A stretch of DNA of 64,000 bases from Terrimonas_A sp051954695 (GTDB lineage: Bacteria; Bacteroidota; Bacteroidia; Chitinophagales; Chitinophagaceae): NCBI GenBank assembly GCA_051954695.1, contig JBQCHL010000011.1:124001-188000 (forward strand), given 5' to 3'. The notes beneath the pieces were generated by a model. It saw nothing but the letters and a program-made list of their open reading frames with translations, was not told the DNA's origin and made no database searches. A program made the position numbers and the translations under genes. Below, piece after piece: positions 8,759 through 18,320 of this stretch (the first letter of the stretch is position 1; each line of letters begins with the position of its first letter).

Positions 8759-9856
8759 TCAATACACTGTTTTTCGTTTCCCATTTTCAAAGTCCCTGAA
8801 TATAAAAGCGCCCAACCTGTCTAAAGAAGCAAAAAATGCCTTCCCGTTATTCGTTTCTGTAAACTCCTGTACAAACCGTTGCAGATAAGGATCTGTAGCG
8901 ATCATAAATGTGGTGATCGGGATTTTGAGCTTTTTACATTGGGCAGCCAGGTTCATACAGCGGTTGACCACTTTCCGGTCGAGCCCGAAACTGTTTTTAT
9001 AATACCGCTTCCCGATCTTCAGGCAGGTGGGCTTGCCATCTGTGATCATGAAGATCTGTTTATTGGGATTCTTTCGCCTGCGTAAAATATCCATGGCAAG
9101 TTCTAGACCGGCAACCGTGTTGGTGTGATAAGGGCCTACCTGTAGGTAGGGAAGGTCTTTCACTTCAATCGGCCAGGCATCATTGCCAAACACTACAATG
9201 TCCAGAGTGTCCTTGGGATACTTGGTCTGTATCAGTTCACTCAAAGCCATTGCCACTTTTTTAGCCGGTGTGATCCTGTCTTCTCCGTATAAGATCATCG
9301 AATGGGAGATATCGATCATCAGCACAGTGGAGGTCTGTGCCTTAAAATCCGTTTCACGGATGGTAAGATCATCTTCCTGCATACTGAAACTTTCAATGCC
9401 ATGATTGATCTGTGCATTACGGATGGATTCAGTGAAGTCGATCTGCTCCAGCATATCGCCAAAGCGGAACTGCCGTGTTTCAGGATTCAGTTCATCTCCC
9501 TGTCCGGGTTTGAAACTGTGATGGTCGCCCTTCTTTGTTTTCTTGAGTTTGCCGAATATTTCTTCAAGGCTTCTTTTGCGGATGCCTTGCTCTGTTTTAG
9601 GGGTGATCTTGATCTCGCCGGGTTGATTATCGCCGGTGATATAACCTTTTTCTTTCAGTTCATCTATAAAGTCCCCCATGCCATATTCATCATTCGTAAG
9701 ATCGTATTGATTATTCAGTTCATTGAGCCATTGAAGTGCTTCATCAACATCTCCACTGGTGTAAGTAAGCAGTTGCATAAAAAGGTCAAGCAACTGATCA
9801 AAACGGCTTTTGCCATTTTCATTGGGGTCAAAGCGGGTAAAATGAAATCCTCTCAC
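8759..9856 (-). CDS. VWA domain protein, partner of the MoxR-like ATPase
   Basis: 365-residue cytoplasmic protein. The N-terminal half is helical and charged. The C-terminal half is a von Willebrand A domain with an intact MIDAS motif DISHS at residues 182-186, followed by FMITDGKPT and a MIATDPYL strand. VWA proteins of this kind bind a metal through MIDAS and act with MoxR AAA+ ATPases; the cognate ATPase is two genes downstream. No signal peptide or membrane segment is visible. The gene begins the leftward-reading group. Confidence 0.86.
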   Translation of the reverse strand: MRGFHFTRFDPNENGKSRFDQLLDLFMQLLTYTSGDVDEALQWLNELNNQYDLTNDEYGMGDFIDELKEKGYITGDNQPGEIKITPKTEQGIRKRSLEEIFGKLKKTKKGDHHSFKPGQGDELNPETRQFRFGDMLEQIDFTESIRNAQINHGIESFSMQEDDLTIRETDFKAQTSTVLMIDISHSMILYGEDRITPAKKVAMALSELIQTKYPKDTLDIVVFGNDAWPIEVKDLPYLQVGPYHTNTVAGLELAMDILRRRKNPNKQIFMITDGKPTCLKIGKRYYKNSFGLDRKVVNRCMNLAAQCKKLKIPITTFMIATDPYLQRFVQEFTETNNGKAFFASLDRLGAFIFRDFENGKRKTVY

Positions 9857-9995
9857 AAAATCGGGTTTAGAGCAATTTACGGAAAAACAAATGCAAAATT
9901 CAGGAATAAAAATGCAACATGTCTGCGATCCTCGTTATTGATACGTTAAGTGCAGAAGTACAGGTAAAAACAAACGGGACAGGAATTGGTTCAAA

Positions 9996-10022
9996 TAAAA
10001 AACCCCTGCGCAGGCAGGGGTC
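9996..10022 (-). terminator. Intrinsic terminator of the DUF2723 gene
   Basis: Read on the minus strand, a GC-rich stem (CCCCTGC with GCAGGGG) is followed by TTTTTTATTT. It sits about 20 bases past the stop codon of the DUF2723 gene. Confidence 0.85.
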
Positions 10023-10041
10023 TTATTATTATCAAAAGATA

Positions 10042-13000
10042 TTATTTCTTCAGGCTATCCTTTGGTGGTGTGCTGATCACCTGGCTACCGCCTTCAGTAG
10101 GCGTATTTGTGGTTGGTTTGGTATTGGCATACCGTTGTTCTATTGTATCAAGCACTTTCAGCAATGCTTCATTGATCGGCATTTCGGTTCCTGCAAGGTC
10201 AGCGCCAAACAGGTCGGGACGTGTTTCACGCAGGTTCTCATAATACCGTTTTTGCTGCTCCATATCTTTACGCAGGTCTTTTCTTATTTTATCTGCCAGA
10301 TCGGTTTTACCTGCTTTATAAGCAGCTTCAAGATAAAGCAGCCCGGTTTGATTATGGCTGTTGAAACGACCGGTCATTGCATAAGGCAGGTTGTCGGGCA
10401 GGATGCCTGCTTCTACTTTGTCGAGCAGTTTCTGTGCTTCTTCTTTTCTGCCGAGATCAGCCATGTTACCTGCTGCTTCTGCATACACAGAACGGATGTT
10501 TAATAAATGACGGCGGTTCTCTTCATCATAATAAACACCTTTTTTACCGGCACCCCCAAATTCAAATTTGGTCATCAGGTTCTGGAACATGAAATCGGTG
10601 TTGTTGTCGCGAACCGGTGTACCACCCAAACCGATCTTCCGCATAGTGGAATCTGTTACCCAATTAGCTTGCGGATATTTATTGACGATCGGTACAAGGC
10701 GATAAGCCATACCATCTTTACGCAAATAAGGATAGAAACCGAGTTCTCCATAAGGCGAAGTGAAATAGATCGGCCTTTTCCAGTTGTTCGCAGCAATGAT
10801 GTTCAGGATCATCAGGTCGCTCCGCAGGAATGCTTCATTTTGCTTGGCTTCCGGGATCTCAAACAGCATGGGTGAAACTACGCTGTCGCCAGGATTAACT
10901 GTTCCATTAGCTCTTACCGCTGCTTCATCTACCGGCACACTCAGGCGGGCAACAGGGAATACATTGCTGCCAACATCTCTTCCAGTTTCAGGATCGGTTA
11001 CTGGTTTACCCAATACATTCTTCATTACATCGTACAGCGGATAGAACGCATTTTTATCTGCTCTTGGATCAAGGCGGAATCGCATGTACTCACGGTTATG
11101 TCCTTCTATCTGCTCCGGTGTCCAGATCACATCCACGGGATCAGCCTGGTTCACTTTTGTTCTCAGTTGATTAATGTACCAGTCAATACCCAACAGGCTG
11201 TTATTGATGATGCGGATATCAGGGCGAACACCTTCCACTTCCTGTGCATACCAGAGAGGATAAGTGTCATTATCGCCAAAAGTGAAAATGATGGCATTAG
11301 GTGCGCAGCTTTCCAGGTAATCTTTAGCCAGGTCAGGAGCAAGGGTTTTGCTACTGCGGTCATGATCATCCCATTCCTGTTGTGCCATTAAAACAGGCAC
11401 AGCCAGGCAGATGATCGCTGTGGCAATATTCAATGCTTTCCAGTTCTGACCTGCTGAAGAGAGCGTGCGGACCAGGAAAGTGATGAGTGCTGTTATTGCT
11501 GCATAAAGTGCTGTTACAAAAATTGCTGTCATGAATACAGAACCGGGTGATCCACGCAATGAACTCATGATAGTGATCAGGAAAGTGAGCACTGATCCAT
11601 ACATCAACAGGTTTTTAAAGGTAAGCTGGTCTTCTTTTTCACGGGCCATTCTTACAAAACCAACAACGGCCAGTCCGATCCAGATCGCGAAAGCGTAGAA
11701 AGACCCTACATACGCATAATCACGCTCCCTGGGCTGGTTGCCTGGCTGGTTGAGGTAAAGCACGACTGCGATACCTGTAAAGAAGAACAGCAGGAAGCTA
11801 ACGACCCAGTCCTTACGATTTTTCAGGAACTGGTACACACAACCTACGATGCCCAGGATAAAGGGCAGCATATACAGTTTGTTGTGTGCTTTATTTTCTT
11901 TAAGACTGTCGGGCAATTTGCTTTGATCACCCAGCCTGTTATTATCTATAAATGAGATACCCGTGATCCAGTTGCCATCCCGTACAGCCCCCATTCCCTG
12001 CACATCATTTTGCTTACCGGCAAAATTCCACATGAAATAGCGCCAGTACATCAGGCTCATCTGGTAGGTGAGGAACCACTCCATATTATCACGGTAAGTG
12101 GGTGCCTGATACTTTCCTGTTTGCGGATCGCGGCCCAATCCCAGCCATTGCGCATAGAACTGCGCGTGGTACTGATCATCACTGGGATCCCATACACGGG
12201 GGAATAATTGCATATCGCTTCTTTCATAACGGTATTCCCTTGAAACGCCGATAGGAATATAGCTGTCTTTTCCTTTTACATACTTCATCTCTCCATCAAT
12301 AAAAGGATCTTCCCTGTTGATCTCTGCAGCAAAATGCGGTCCGTACAACAGCGGAGCACTTCCATATTGTTCACGGCTGAGATAGTAAACAAGGTTGATA
12401 GGATTATCTACATTGTTCATATCGATAGCCGGATTGGCATTAGAGCGGATCAACGCAGTGAAATAAACAAAGTATCCCAGCAGCATAAAGGCATAACACC
12501 ATAAGCTCAGTTTCAGGATTTTCAAACCGCCAGGTTTCAACACATATCCCGCCAGCACCGCTGCAGCACCGACAAGCAATATCCTTATGATCCTTGTACT
12601 TCCTGCTGATACCACGAAAGGCAGAGCAGAAACAAGCAGGAACAGGACAAACCAGATGATCAGTTTGGTTTTATTGATCTTCTTCTCACTAAAGCTCAAT
12701 GCCCATGCGATCAGCGCAGCCAGGAGCAGGAAGTAAATAGCAAAGCCGGAGAAGAAAGGCAGTTTGAAAGAGTTCACAAAGAACACATCAAAAAGACCGG
12801 CCGCTTTCATTGAATATTGTATAACGACTACCTGCACAATACCTGTTATGGCACAACCGACCAGGAAGGCAATGATAGCTCCCCAGGTAGTAGGTTTGTA
12901 ACGGCGGTAATAATAGATCATTACAATGGCAGGGATGGTCAACAGGTTCAAGAGGTGAACACCGATAGAAAGCCCCATCATGAAGAACAGGAAAATGATC

Positions 13001-13551
13001 CAGCGATCTGACCGGTTCCTTGCCTGCTGATCATTGCCGGCATGCTCATCTGAATGCTCCCATTTCAGGATAGCCCAGAATACCAGTGCAGTGAAGAAAG
13101 AAGAAAGTGCGTATACCTCACCTTCCACAGCACTGTACCAGAATGAATCACTGAAATTGTATGCTAATGCACCCACTGCGCCAGCAGCCATTACAGTAAA
13201 TATCTGCTGACCGGTGAGTTGTTCGCCAGCACCTACAAACATTTTGCGGGCGAAGTGAGTGATACTCCAGAAAAGAAATAAGATCGTGGCAGCACTTGCC
13301 AGTGCGCTCATGAAGTTGACCGCGTTCGCGGCTGTTTGCCCATTATCGCCAAAAAGAATAATAAAGAAACGGCCGAGCAATACAAATACCGGCGCTCCGG
13401 GAGGGTGGGGAAGCTGTACTTTGTAAGCGCTGGCGACAAACTCGCCGCAATCCCACAAGCTGCCCCTGGCTTCACGGGTTAACATATACGTAGCAAGCGA
13501 AACCAGAAATACGGCCCAACCGGTAAGATTATTGACTTTTCTGAAGTTCAT
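10042..13551 (-). CDS. DUF2723 membrane protein (GT117/protein O-mannosyltransferase-like)
   Basis: Large integral membrane protein, about 1169 residues from the ATG at 13551 (an upstream in-frame ATG at 13578 is less likely). The DUF2723 core shows TREARGSLWDCGEFVASAYK and HPPGAPVFVLLGR in the first loop, where the D and E fit the catalytic loop of GT-C fold enzymes. About a dozen hydrophobic helices follow. A soluble C-terminal part begins near PDIRIINNSLLGIDWYINQL and ends in a helical repeat-like region. By family, it is thought to transfer sugars from a lipid donor to exported proteins. A TATTTTTG box on the minus strand lies just upstream. Substrate unknown. Confidence 0.85.
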   Translation of the reverse strand: MNFRKVNNLTGWAVFLVSLATYMLTREARGSLWDCGEFVASAYKVQLPHPPGAPVFVLLGRFFIILFGDNGQTAANAVNFMSALASAATILFLFWSITHFARKMFVGAGEQLTGQQIFTVMAAGAVGALAYNFSDSFWYSAVEGEVYALSSFFTALVFWAILKWEHSDEHAGNDQQARNRSDRWIIFLFFMMGLSIGVHLLNLLTIPAIVMIYYYRRYKPTTWGAIIAFLVGCAITGIVQVVVIQYSMKAAGLFDVFFVNSFKLPFFSGFAIYFLLLAALIAWALSFSEKKINKTKLIIWFVLFLLVSALPFVVSAGSTRIIRILLVGAAAVLAGYVLKPGGLKILKLSLWCYAFMLLGYFVYFTALIRSNANPAIDMNNVDNPINLVYYLSREQYGSAPLLYGPHFAAEINREDPFIDGEMKYVKGKDSYIPIGVSREYRYERSDMQLFPRVWDPSDDQYHAQFYAQWLGLGRDPQTGKYQAPTYRDNMEWFLTYQMSLMYWRYFMWNFAGKQNDVQGMGAVRDGNWITGISFIDNNRLGDQSKLPDSLKENKAHNKLYMLPFILGIVGCVYQFLKNRKDWVVSFLLFFFTGIAVVLYLNQPGNQPRERDYAYVGSFYAFAIWIGLAVVGFVRMAREKEDQLTFKNLLMYGSVLTFLITIMSSLRGSPGSVFMTAIFVTALYAAITALITFLVRTLSSAGQNWKALNIATAIICLAVPVLMAQQEWDDHDRSSKTLAPDLAKDYLESCAPNAIIFTFGDNDTYPLWYAQEVEGVRPDIRIINNSLLGIDWYINQLRTKVNQADPVDVIWTPEQIEGHNREYMRFRLDPRADKNAFYPLYDVMKNVLGKPVTDPETGRDVGSNVFPVARLSVPVDEAAVRANGTVNPGDSVVSPMLFEIPEAKQNEAFLRSDLMILNIIAANNWKRPIYFTSPYGELGFYPYLRKDGMAYRLVPIVNKYPQANWVTDSTMRKIGLGGTPVRDNNTDFMFQNLMTKFEFGGAGKKGVYYDEENRRHLLNIRSVYAEAAGNMADLGRKEEAQKLLDKVEAGILPDNLPYAMTGRFNSHNQTGLLYLEAAYKAGKTDLADKIRKDLRKDMEQQKRYYENLRETRPDLFGADLAGTEMPINEALLKVLDTIEQRYANTKPTTNTPTEGGSQVISTPPKDSLKK

Positions 13552-13575
13552 ACAAGGGTTTATTTTGAAAGAAAG

Positions 13576-13583
13576 CAAAAATA
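13576..13583 (-). promoter_or_regulatory. -7 box of the DUF2723 gene
   Basis: Minus strand TATTTTTG matches the Bacteroidota -7 consensus TAnnTTTG, 25 bases upstream of the chosen start. No clear -33 TTTG is seen, so confidence is moderate. Confidence 0.5.
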
Positions 13584-13642
13584 GGGTATACGGGGCTGAA
13601 AATTACAGGTTTTATGCGCGCGAAGATCGTTGGCCGTTGTTC

Positions 13643-13854
13643 GTTGGCCGTTGGCCGCTGGCAGATGGCCGAATGTCCGGCAACACGCGGGCAAATCCCT
13701 GATAGTTAAGTAGTAAATGAGATAAATTATAAAAGGAAAACAGCTAAAAAAGAAAGACAGGCGACGTAAACCAATCGTTAATCTTCGATCAATGGTTATT
13801 ACAGGCTATGAAAAAATGCTGTTGTAAAGCCTTTCGGTTAGGCCAACGGCCAAC
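13643..13854. repeat. Distant inverted repeat of GTTGGCCGTTGGCC
   Basis: The 14-mer at 13643-13656 is exactly reverse-complemented at 13841-13854, and more GTTGGCCG and TGGCCG copies surround the left arm. The pair frames most of a 280-bp gene-free gap. Such GTTGGCC runs are a familiar type of intergenic repeat in this lineage. The right copy lies just past the end of the SAM-dependent enzyme gene. Confidence 0.65.
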
Positions 13855-13859
13855 ACCTT

Positions 13860-14687
13860 CTACCCAAAATGCACTCTCACCGTCTGGTACGACAACTGCC
13901 CCTGCATCCGGCTGGAAGCCTGTGAATTTTTTTCAGAAAAGCCTTTGAGCCCAAAAAGCCCGGCGGCATTGCCTTTATTAATTGCAATTTCAAGATAACC
14001 GGCGCTGTTGAAAAGAGCGAGTTTTTCACCTTCAGGCACATCGGCATAGGACTCGCTGATGCGGTCGATCATTTCATCGCGTTTGAAAACGATCCGGAAA
14101 CTGCGGCCTTTGCGCTGCTCCTCAAATTGCTCACGGGTGATATTGACAATAACGTTCTCGAAATTATCAATGAAAATGATCTGCCCTTCTATAAAGTTTT
14201 CATCGAGTGCCGGGCGCAAATGTCTTTTTTCCAGGTAAACAGGATCCGGCTGCCCTATCTGCCGGATGCCTTCACCCTGCACCAGTTGATTGACGGCCCT
14301 GCCCATTACTTCGGTCAGCGAAATGGTATTGCGGGGTTTTGTTTTTTCGAGCGGGATGCCGATCATCATTTCAGGGGTTTCTTCCAGGATCATGGTGAGC
14401 AGGCCATTGTCTGCACAAAGCAGGTATTGGTTTTGATGAAAAGCCAGGAGCAACTGCTCCGGTTTTTTTTCAAACAGGTTTACCAGTATCAAATGATAGG
14501 TATAGTCAGGAAAATTCCTGATAGCACTGCGGCATACATAGGCTGCCTGCGGATAATTGAACGGAGGAATATTATGGGAAATATCCACGATCTGAAATTC
14601 AGGATTGATCTGCAATAACTGCGCTTTTACCGCCCCTACCAGGTAATCAGGACTTCCAATATCAGATGTAAGGGTAATAAGGGGCAT
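13860..14687 (-). CDS. SAM hydroxide adenosyltransferase (DUF62 family)
   Basis: 275-residue enzyme. The opening ITLTSDIGSPDYLVGAVKA carries the conserved Asp and Asp/Tyr that bind S-adenosylmethionine, and VDISHNIPPFN is the second signature. Members hydrolyse SAM to adenosine and methionine with activated water; relatives are halogenases such as fluorinase. The C-terminal beta-barrel domain (GYLEIAINKGNAAGLFG) is complete. The upstream SDR gene ends 12 bp before it on the same strand, suggesting co-transcription. Physiological role uncertain. Confidence 0.9.
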   Translation of the reverse strand: MPLITLTSDIGSPDYLVGAVKAQLLQINPEFQIVDISHNIPPFNYPQAAYVCRSAIRNFPDYTYHLILVNLFEKKPEQLLLAFHQNQYLLCADNGLLTMILEETPEMMIGIPLEKTKPRNTISLTEVMGRAVNQLVQGEGIRQIGQPDPVYLEKRHLRPALDENFIEGQIIFIDNFENVIVNITREQFEEQRKGRSFRIVFKRDEMIDRISESYADVPEGEKLALFNSAGYLEIAINKGNAAGLFGLKGFSEKNSQASSRMQGQLSYQTVRVHFG

Positions 14688-14699
14688 GGATAGGGAATG

Positions 14700-15509
14700 C
14701 TATTTAATCAATTTTCCTTTTTTAAAGAAAAACCTGTAGGTCAGTTTATCTGCCAGTTTAGGGAAAAATTTATTTAAAAAGACTGTTTGCTTGCCAGTGA
14801 AAGTGAGCACCAGTGTTCTTTTCTTCTTCTGAATGGCGCGAAGGATATGGCTTGCACATTCCTCTGCGCTCATCATTTTTGATTCATCCATGGAGGTTTC
14901 TCCATGCGACTGCCCATCTTTGTCTAAAGCAGCATGGCGGATATTGGAAGTGGTAAAGCCCGGGCAGACCCACATCACATGCACGCCATCATGCAGCAAC
15001 TCGGTCTTGATCGCTTCCAGCCAGCCCTGCAAGGCAAATTTACTGGCAGAATAAGCATTCCTGCCTGGCAAACCGCGATAGCCTGCAATGGATGACACAC
15101 CTACTATTGTACCCTTGTTCTCAATAATAGAATTCAGCGCATATTTAGTGCAATAAACGGCTCCAAAGAAGTTAATGTCCATCACTTTCCTGGTTACTTC
15201 CGTAGTGGAGTCTTTCAGCAGCGCCCTCATGGATACCCCGGCATTATTGATTAATATATCGATGCCGCCAAAGATCTTAAGAGTGGTCTCTATAAAACGC
15301 CTGCAATCATTTTCACTGCTTACATCCGCCACCATAGTGTGCAAGGGAGAGGAGGGGTACGATGATTGAAGCCGGTATAATTTGTCGTGATCGCGGCCAC
15401 AGGTAGCCACTTTAGCCCCCGACTGCAACAGTTCGTCCACCAACGCTTTTCCGATGCCATCGGTGCCGCCTGTTACTATCACCACTTTATCTTTGAAATA
15501 AGAATTCAT
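14700..15509 (-). CDS. Short-chain dehydrogenase/reductase
   Basis: About 269 residues from the ATG at 15509; the seven residues of the longer frame are not needed. Classical SDR features are present: cofactor motif TGGTDGIG (TGxxxGxG), NNAGVS, and catalytic Ser in GVSSIAGYRG with YSASK (Tyr and Lys). A basic residue after the first strand (CGRD) suggests NADP(H). The tail KFFPKLADKL with basic residues may touch the membrane, as in DltE/YqjQ-like SDRs. Substrate cannot be named. Confidence 0.88.
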   Translation of the reverse strand: MNSYFKDKVVIVTGGTDGIGKALVDELLQSGAKVATCGRDHDKLYRLQSSYPSSPLHTMVADVSSENDCRRFIETTLKIFGGIDILINNAGVSMRALLKDSTTEVTRKVMDINFFGAVYCTKYALNSIIENKGTIVGVSSIAGYRGLPGRNAYSASKFALQGWLEAIKTELLHDGVHVMWVCPGFTTSNIRHAALDKDGQSHGETSMDESKMMSAEECASHILRAIQKKKRTLVLTFTGKQTVFLNKFFPKLADKLTYRFFFKKGKLIK

Positions 15510-15550
15510 GTAAGTGTTTTTCTTGCGCAAACCTACTCCAAAAATAACAA

Positions 15551-15692
15551 ACGCGAATGATGCGAATGGGCGTGAGAAAAAGAAAAATGTTCAAAACAGC
15601 CACGAATGTCGCAAATGGAGTACGATATTGATAGTATTCGTGGTTAGTTTGAGAGAGTTGCTGAATATTTACGCTTATTAGCGACATTTGTG
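15551..15692. repeat. CGAATG/CACGAATGTCGC intergenic repeats
   Basis: Several CGAATG-type units in both orientations fill the gap between the SDR and HipA-like genes: CCACGAATGTCGCAAATGG on one side and GCGACATTTGTGCGAATG on the other. Together they can form an imperfect stem. They overlap the expected promoter of the HipA-like gene. Confidence 0.5.
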
Positions 15693-15695
15693 CGA

Positions 15696-16487
15696 ATGAA
15701 TCCACTCGAAATAAGAACTGTCAATGTTACCCGCTATGTAACGCCATTGCGCGAAGGGGGCTCATTGCCGGCAATAGCGGAAGCTGATGACGGCTTTTTA
15801 TATGTATTGAAATTCCGGGGAGCCGGGCAGGGAGTGAAGGCATTGATCGCTGACCTGATCGGAGGTGAAGTGATGCGTGCAGCAGGATTGAAAGTGCCTG
15901 AGATCGTTTTTGCCAATCTCGATGAGGCTTTTGGCCGTACAGAGCCTGATGAGGAGATACAGGAATTACTGCGTAAAAGTGAAGGGCTCAACCTGGGACT
16001 CCATTACCTCTCGGGCGCTATCACTTTTGATCCGGCCGTAAATGCCCCTGATGCCTTGCTGGCATCGAAGATACTATGGCTCGATTGCCTGCTGACGAAT
16101 GTTGACCGCACAGCGCGTAATACCAATATGCTGATCTGGAGAAAAGAACTCTGGCTGATCGATCATGGTGCCGCTTTATATTTTCATCATTCCTGGGATA
16201 ATTGGAAGGAGCAGGCATTGCGACCCTTTGTGCAGGTGAAGGATCATGTACTGCTGTCACGGGCAACTGAGCTGGACGAAGCCGGAAAAGAACTTCAGGC
16301 AGTATTGACGCCAGAACGTATTGAAACTATCGTATCGGTAGTGCCTGATGAATGGCTGGAGGCAGAGCACCCTGGCAAAACAGCCGCGGAGATCCGCAAA
16401 GTATATGAACAGTTTTTGGTAACCCGTATCGCATCATCCGAAATTTTTGTAAAAGAAGCCCAGTATGCAAGAGAAGCACTTGTTTGA
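15696..16487 (+). CDS. HipA-like kinase (HipA_2 type)
   Basis: About 263 residues. The layout is that of the compact HipA-like kinase family, without the usual HipB partner: a nucleotide-binding strand FLYVLKFRGAGQG with Lys, and the catalytic segment LLTNVDRTARNTNML followed by LWLIDHGAAL, matching the Asp...Asn...Asp pattern of HipA/PI3K-like kinases. The next gene, a DUF3037 protein, overlaps its end by 23 bp; the two families are often paired. The substrate is unknown; HipA proper phosphorylates a tRNA synthetase. I chose ATG 15696 over GTG 15690. Confidence 0.8.
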   Translation: MNPLEIRTVNVTRYVTPLREGGSLPAIAEADDGFLYVLKFRGAGQGVKALIADLIGGEVMRAAGLKVPEIVFANLDEAFGRTEPDEEIQELLRKSEGLNLGLHYLSGAITFDPAVNAPDALLASKILWLDCLLTNVDRTARNTNMLIWRKELWLIDHGAALYFHHSWDNWKEQALRPFVQVKDHVLLSRATELDEAGKELQAVLTPERIETIVSVVPDEWLEAEHPGKTAAEIRKVYEQFLVTRIASSEIFVKEAQYAREALV

Positions 16488-16848
16488 GTACGCTGTTATC
16501 CGCGTTGTGCCCCGGGTGGAAAGGGAAGAATTTATCAATGCAGGCATTGTACTGTATTGCCGGGACCAGCGTTTCCTGGGCGTGATGTTTTCCGTGGATG
16601 AGGACCGGTTGAGATCGCTTTGTCCTTTACTGGATATAGAAGAATTGAAAGAACACCTGGAAGCATTTGAACAGATAGCGATTGGTAATAAGAATGCAGG
16701 CCCTATTGCAAAGTTGGACCTGGCGGGCCGCTTTCGATGGTTAACGGCAACAAGAAGTACGGTAGTGCAGGCATCCAAAGTGCATCCTGGACTGTGTGAT
16801 GATGCGGGAGAGATGCTGGAGCGGTTGTATAATCAATTAGTACTATAA
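16465..16848 (+). CDS. DUF3037 protein
   Basis: 127 residues that start inside the end of the HipA-like kinase gene in another frame, so the two are translationally coupled. The sequence FEYAVIRVVPRVEREEFINAGIVLYCR is the typical opening of DUF3037. The family is small, has no known activity, and is found next to HipA-like kinases, so an antitoxin or adaptor role is plausible but unproven. No membrane or signal segments. Confidence 0.8.
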   Translation: MQEKHLFEYAVIRVVPRVEREEFINAGIVLYCRDQRFLGVMFSVDEDRLRSLCPLLDIEELKEHLEAFEQIAIGNKNAGPIAKLDLAGRFRWLTATRSTVVQASKVHPGLCDDAGEMLERLYNQLVL

Positions 16849-16875
16849 TCTTTCAGTGTGTATAAATGATAAGAA

Positions 16876-18273
16876 ATGTATAAGCAACTGCAGGAAGATA
16901 TAAACGGAGTTGAGAGTTTATTCGGAAAAGTAAAGCGCCAGGGCATACAGTTTTTACAAGATATCCACGACCGCCCTACAACCGTAAAATATACTGCGGG
17001 CCCATCCAGTAAGATCAGTAAAGAAGGTATCGGCGCCCTTGGGGCATTGGCCCGGTTCAATGAGCAGTTTGAGCCAGCTATTGTTGGATCAACTGGTCCG
17101 AGGTATTGGGGATTTGTTACCGGAGGTTCTACTCCTGCCGCCATAATGGGCGATTGGCTGGCTGCTGTATATGATCAGAACACACAAACCATAAAAGGAC
17201 AGGGCGATATTTCTGCCGTGATTGAAAAGGATGCGATCGCATTGTTACTGGAACTGTTTGATCTGCCTGCTGATTTCATAGGAGGATTTGTTACAGGTGC
17301 TACCATGTCCAACTTCACCTGCCTGGGAGTGGCGCGTCAGTGGCTGGGGAAGAAGTTTGGAAAGAATATAGCCCGTGAAGGTGTTTCGGGAAAGTTACCT
17401 GTGTTGACAACTACTCCTCATTCTTCCTCTTTGAAATCACTATCGATGTTGGGAATGGGAAGCAGCAATTTTGTTACAGTAAAAACGATGGAAGGGAACA
17501 GGGAAGCAATGGACATGACTGGCCTGGAACTAAAGATTAATGAATTGAAAGGGCAACCTTTTATATTAATATCCAGCGCAGCGACAGTTAATACTGCAGA
17601 CTTCGACGATTTCAGGACTATTGCCAGGCTGAAAGAAAAATACGATTTCTGGTGGCATATAGATGCAGCATTCGGAGGCTTTGCTGCTCTCTCAAAAGAA
17701 CATAAGCATCTACTGGATGGCTGGGCCGGAGCCGACAGCATTACGGTAGACAGTCATAAATGGCTGAATGTTCCCTATGAGAACGCTGTGTTTTTTGTAA
17801 AAGAAAAACATAGCCATTTGCAAATAGAAACATTCCAGAATTCCAACGCACCTTATCTCGGGAATCCGTTGGAGGATTTTAATTACCTGAATTTCCTTCC
17901 TGAAAACTCCCGGAGGCTCAAAGCACTTCCCGTGTGGTTCACATTAATGGCTTACGGGCGGGAAGGATATAAAACAATTATAGAGAACAGCATTGCGATG
18001 ACCAGGCAGTTTGGAAAATATATGGAGAACAGTGAATGGTTTGAACTTTTAGCCCCTGTGAGATTGAACACTGTTTGCTTTACATTGAAAGGGAATGAGG
18101 AGCAGGCTGGCCTGTTTTTGTCCAGGCTCAATGATACACAAAAAGTGTTTATGACTCCTACCATATATAAAGGAAGAAAAGGCATAAGGGCTGCATTTGT
18201 GAATTGGCGGACAACAGAGAGCGACATAAGGATCGCTATTGATGAAATGGAAAAGGTCAGCAGATCGTTTTAA
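16876..18273 (+). CDS. PLP-dependent decarboxylase/aminotransferase (group II decarboxylase type)
   Basis: 465 residues with fold-type I PLP features: FVTGATMSNF (phosphate binding), HIDAAFGGFA (Asp that pairs with the pyridine nitrogen), and DSHKWLNVPY carrying the Schiff-base lysine. The closest match by eye is the aromatic-L-amino-acid/glutamate decarboxylase-like group. Substrate specificity cannot be read. It lies 28 bp after the DUF3037 gene, and its stop codon falls just before the inverted repeat at 18274 that begins the next regulatory region. Confidence 0.85.
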   Translation: MYKQLQEDINGVESLFGKVKRQGIQFLQDIHDRPTTVKYTAGPSSKISKEGIGALGALARFNEQFEPAIVGSTGPRYWGFVTGGSTPAAIMGDWLAAVYDQNTQTIKGQGDISAVIEKDAIALLLELFDLPADFIGGFVTGATMSNFTCLGVARQWLGKKFGKNIAREGVSGKLPVLTTTPHSSSLKSLSMLGMGSSNFVTVKTMEGNREAMDMTGLELKINELKGQPFILISSAATVNTADFDDFRTIARLKEKYDFWWHIDAAFGGFAALSKEHKHLLDGWAGADSITVDSHKWLNVPYENAVFFVKEKHSHLQIETFQNSNAPYLGNPLEDFNYLNFLPENSRRLKALPVWFTLMAYGREGYKTIIENSIAMTRQFGKYMENSEWFELLAPVRLNTVCFTLKGNEEQAGLFLSRLNDTQKVFMTPTIYKGRKGIRAAFVNWRTTESDIRIAIDEMEKVSRSF

Positions 18274-18295
18274 TAAAAGATAAATTTATCTTTTA
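18274..18295. promoter_or_regulatory. Perfect 22-bp operator-like palindrome before the DUF488 gene
   Basis: TAAAAGATAAA and its exact reverse complement adjoin with no gap. Seen as AATAAAAGA-N8-TCTTTTA, it has the same form as the site before the Rrf2 gene. I infer binding by that Rrf2 protein. Confidence 0.7.
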
Positions 18296-18320
18296 CTTTG
18301 CAGTAGCTAAACTCAGATAC

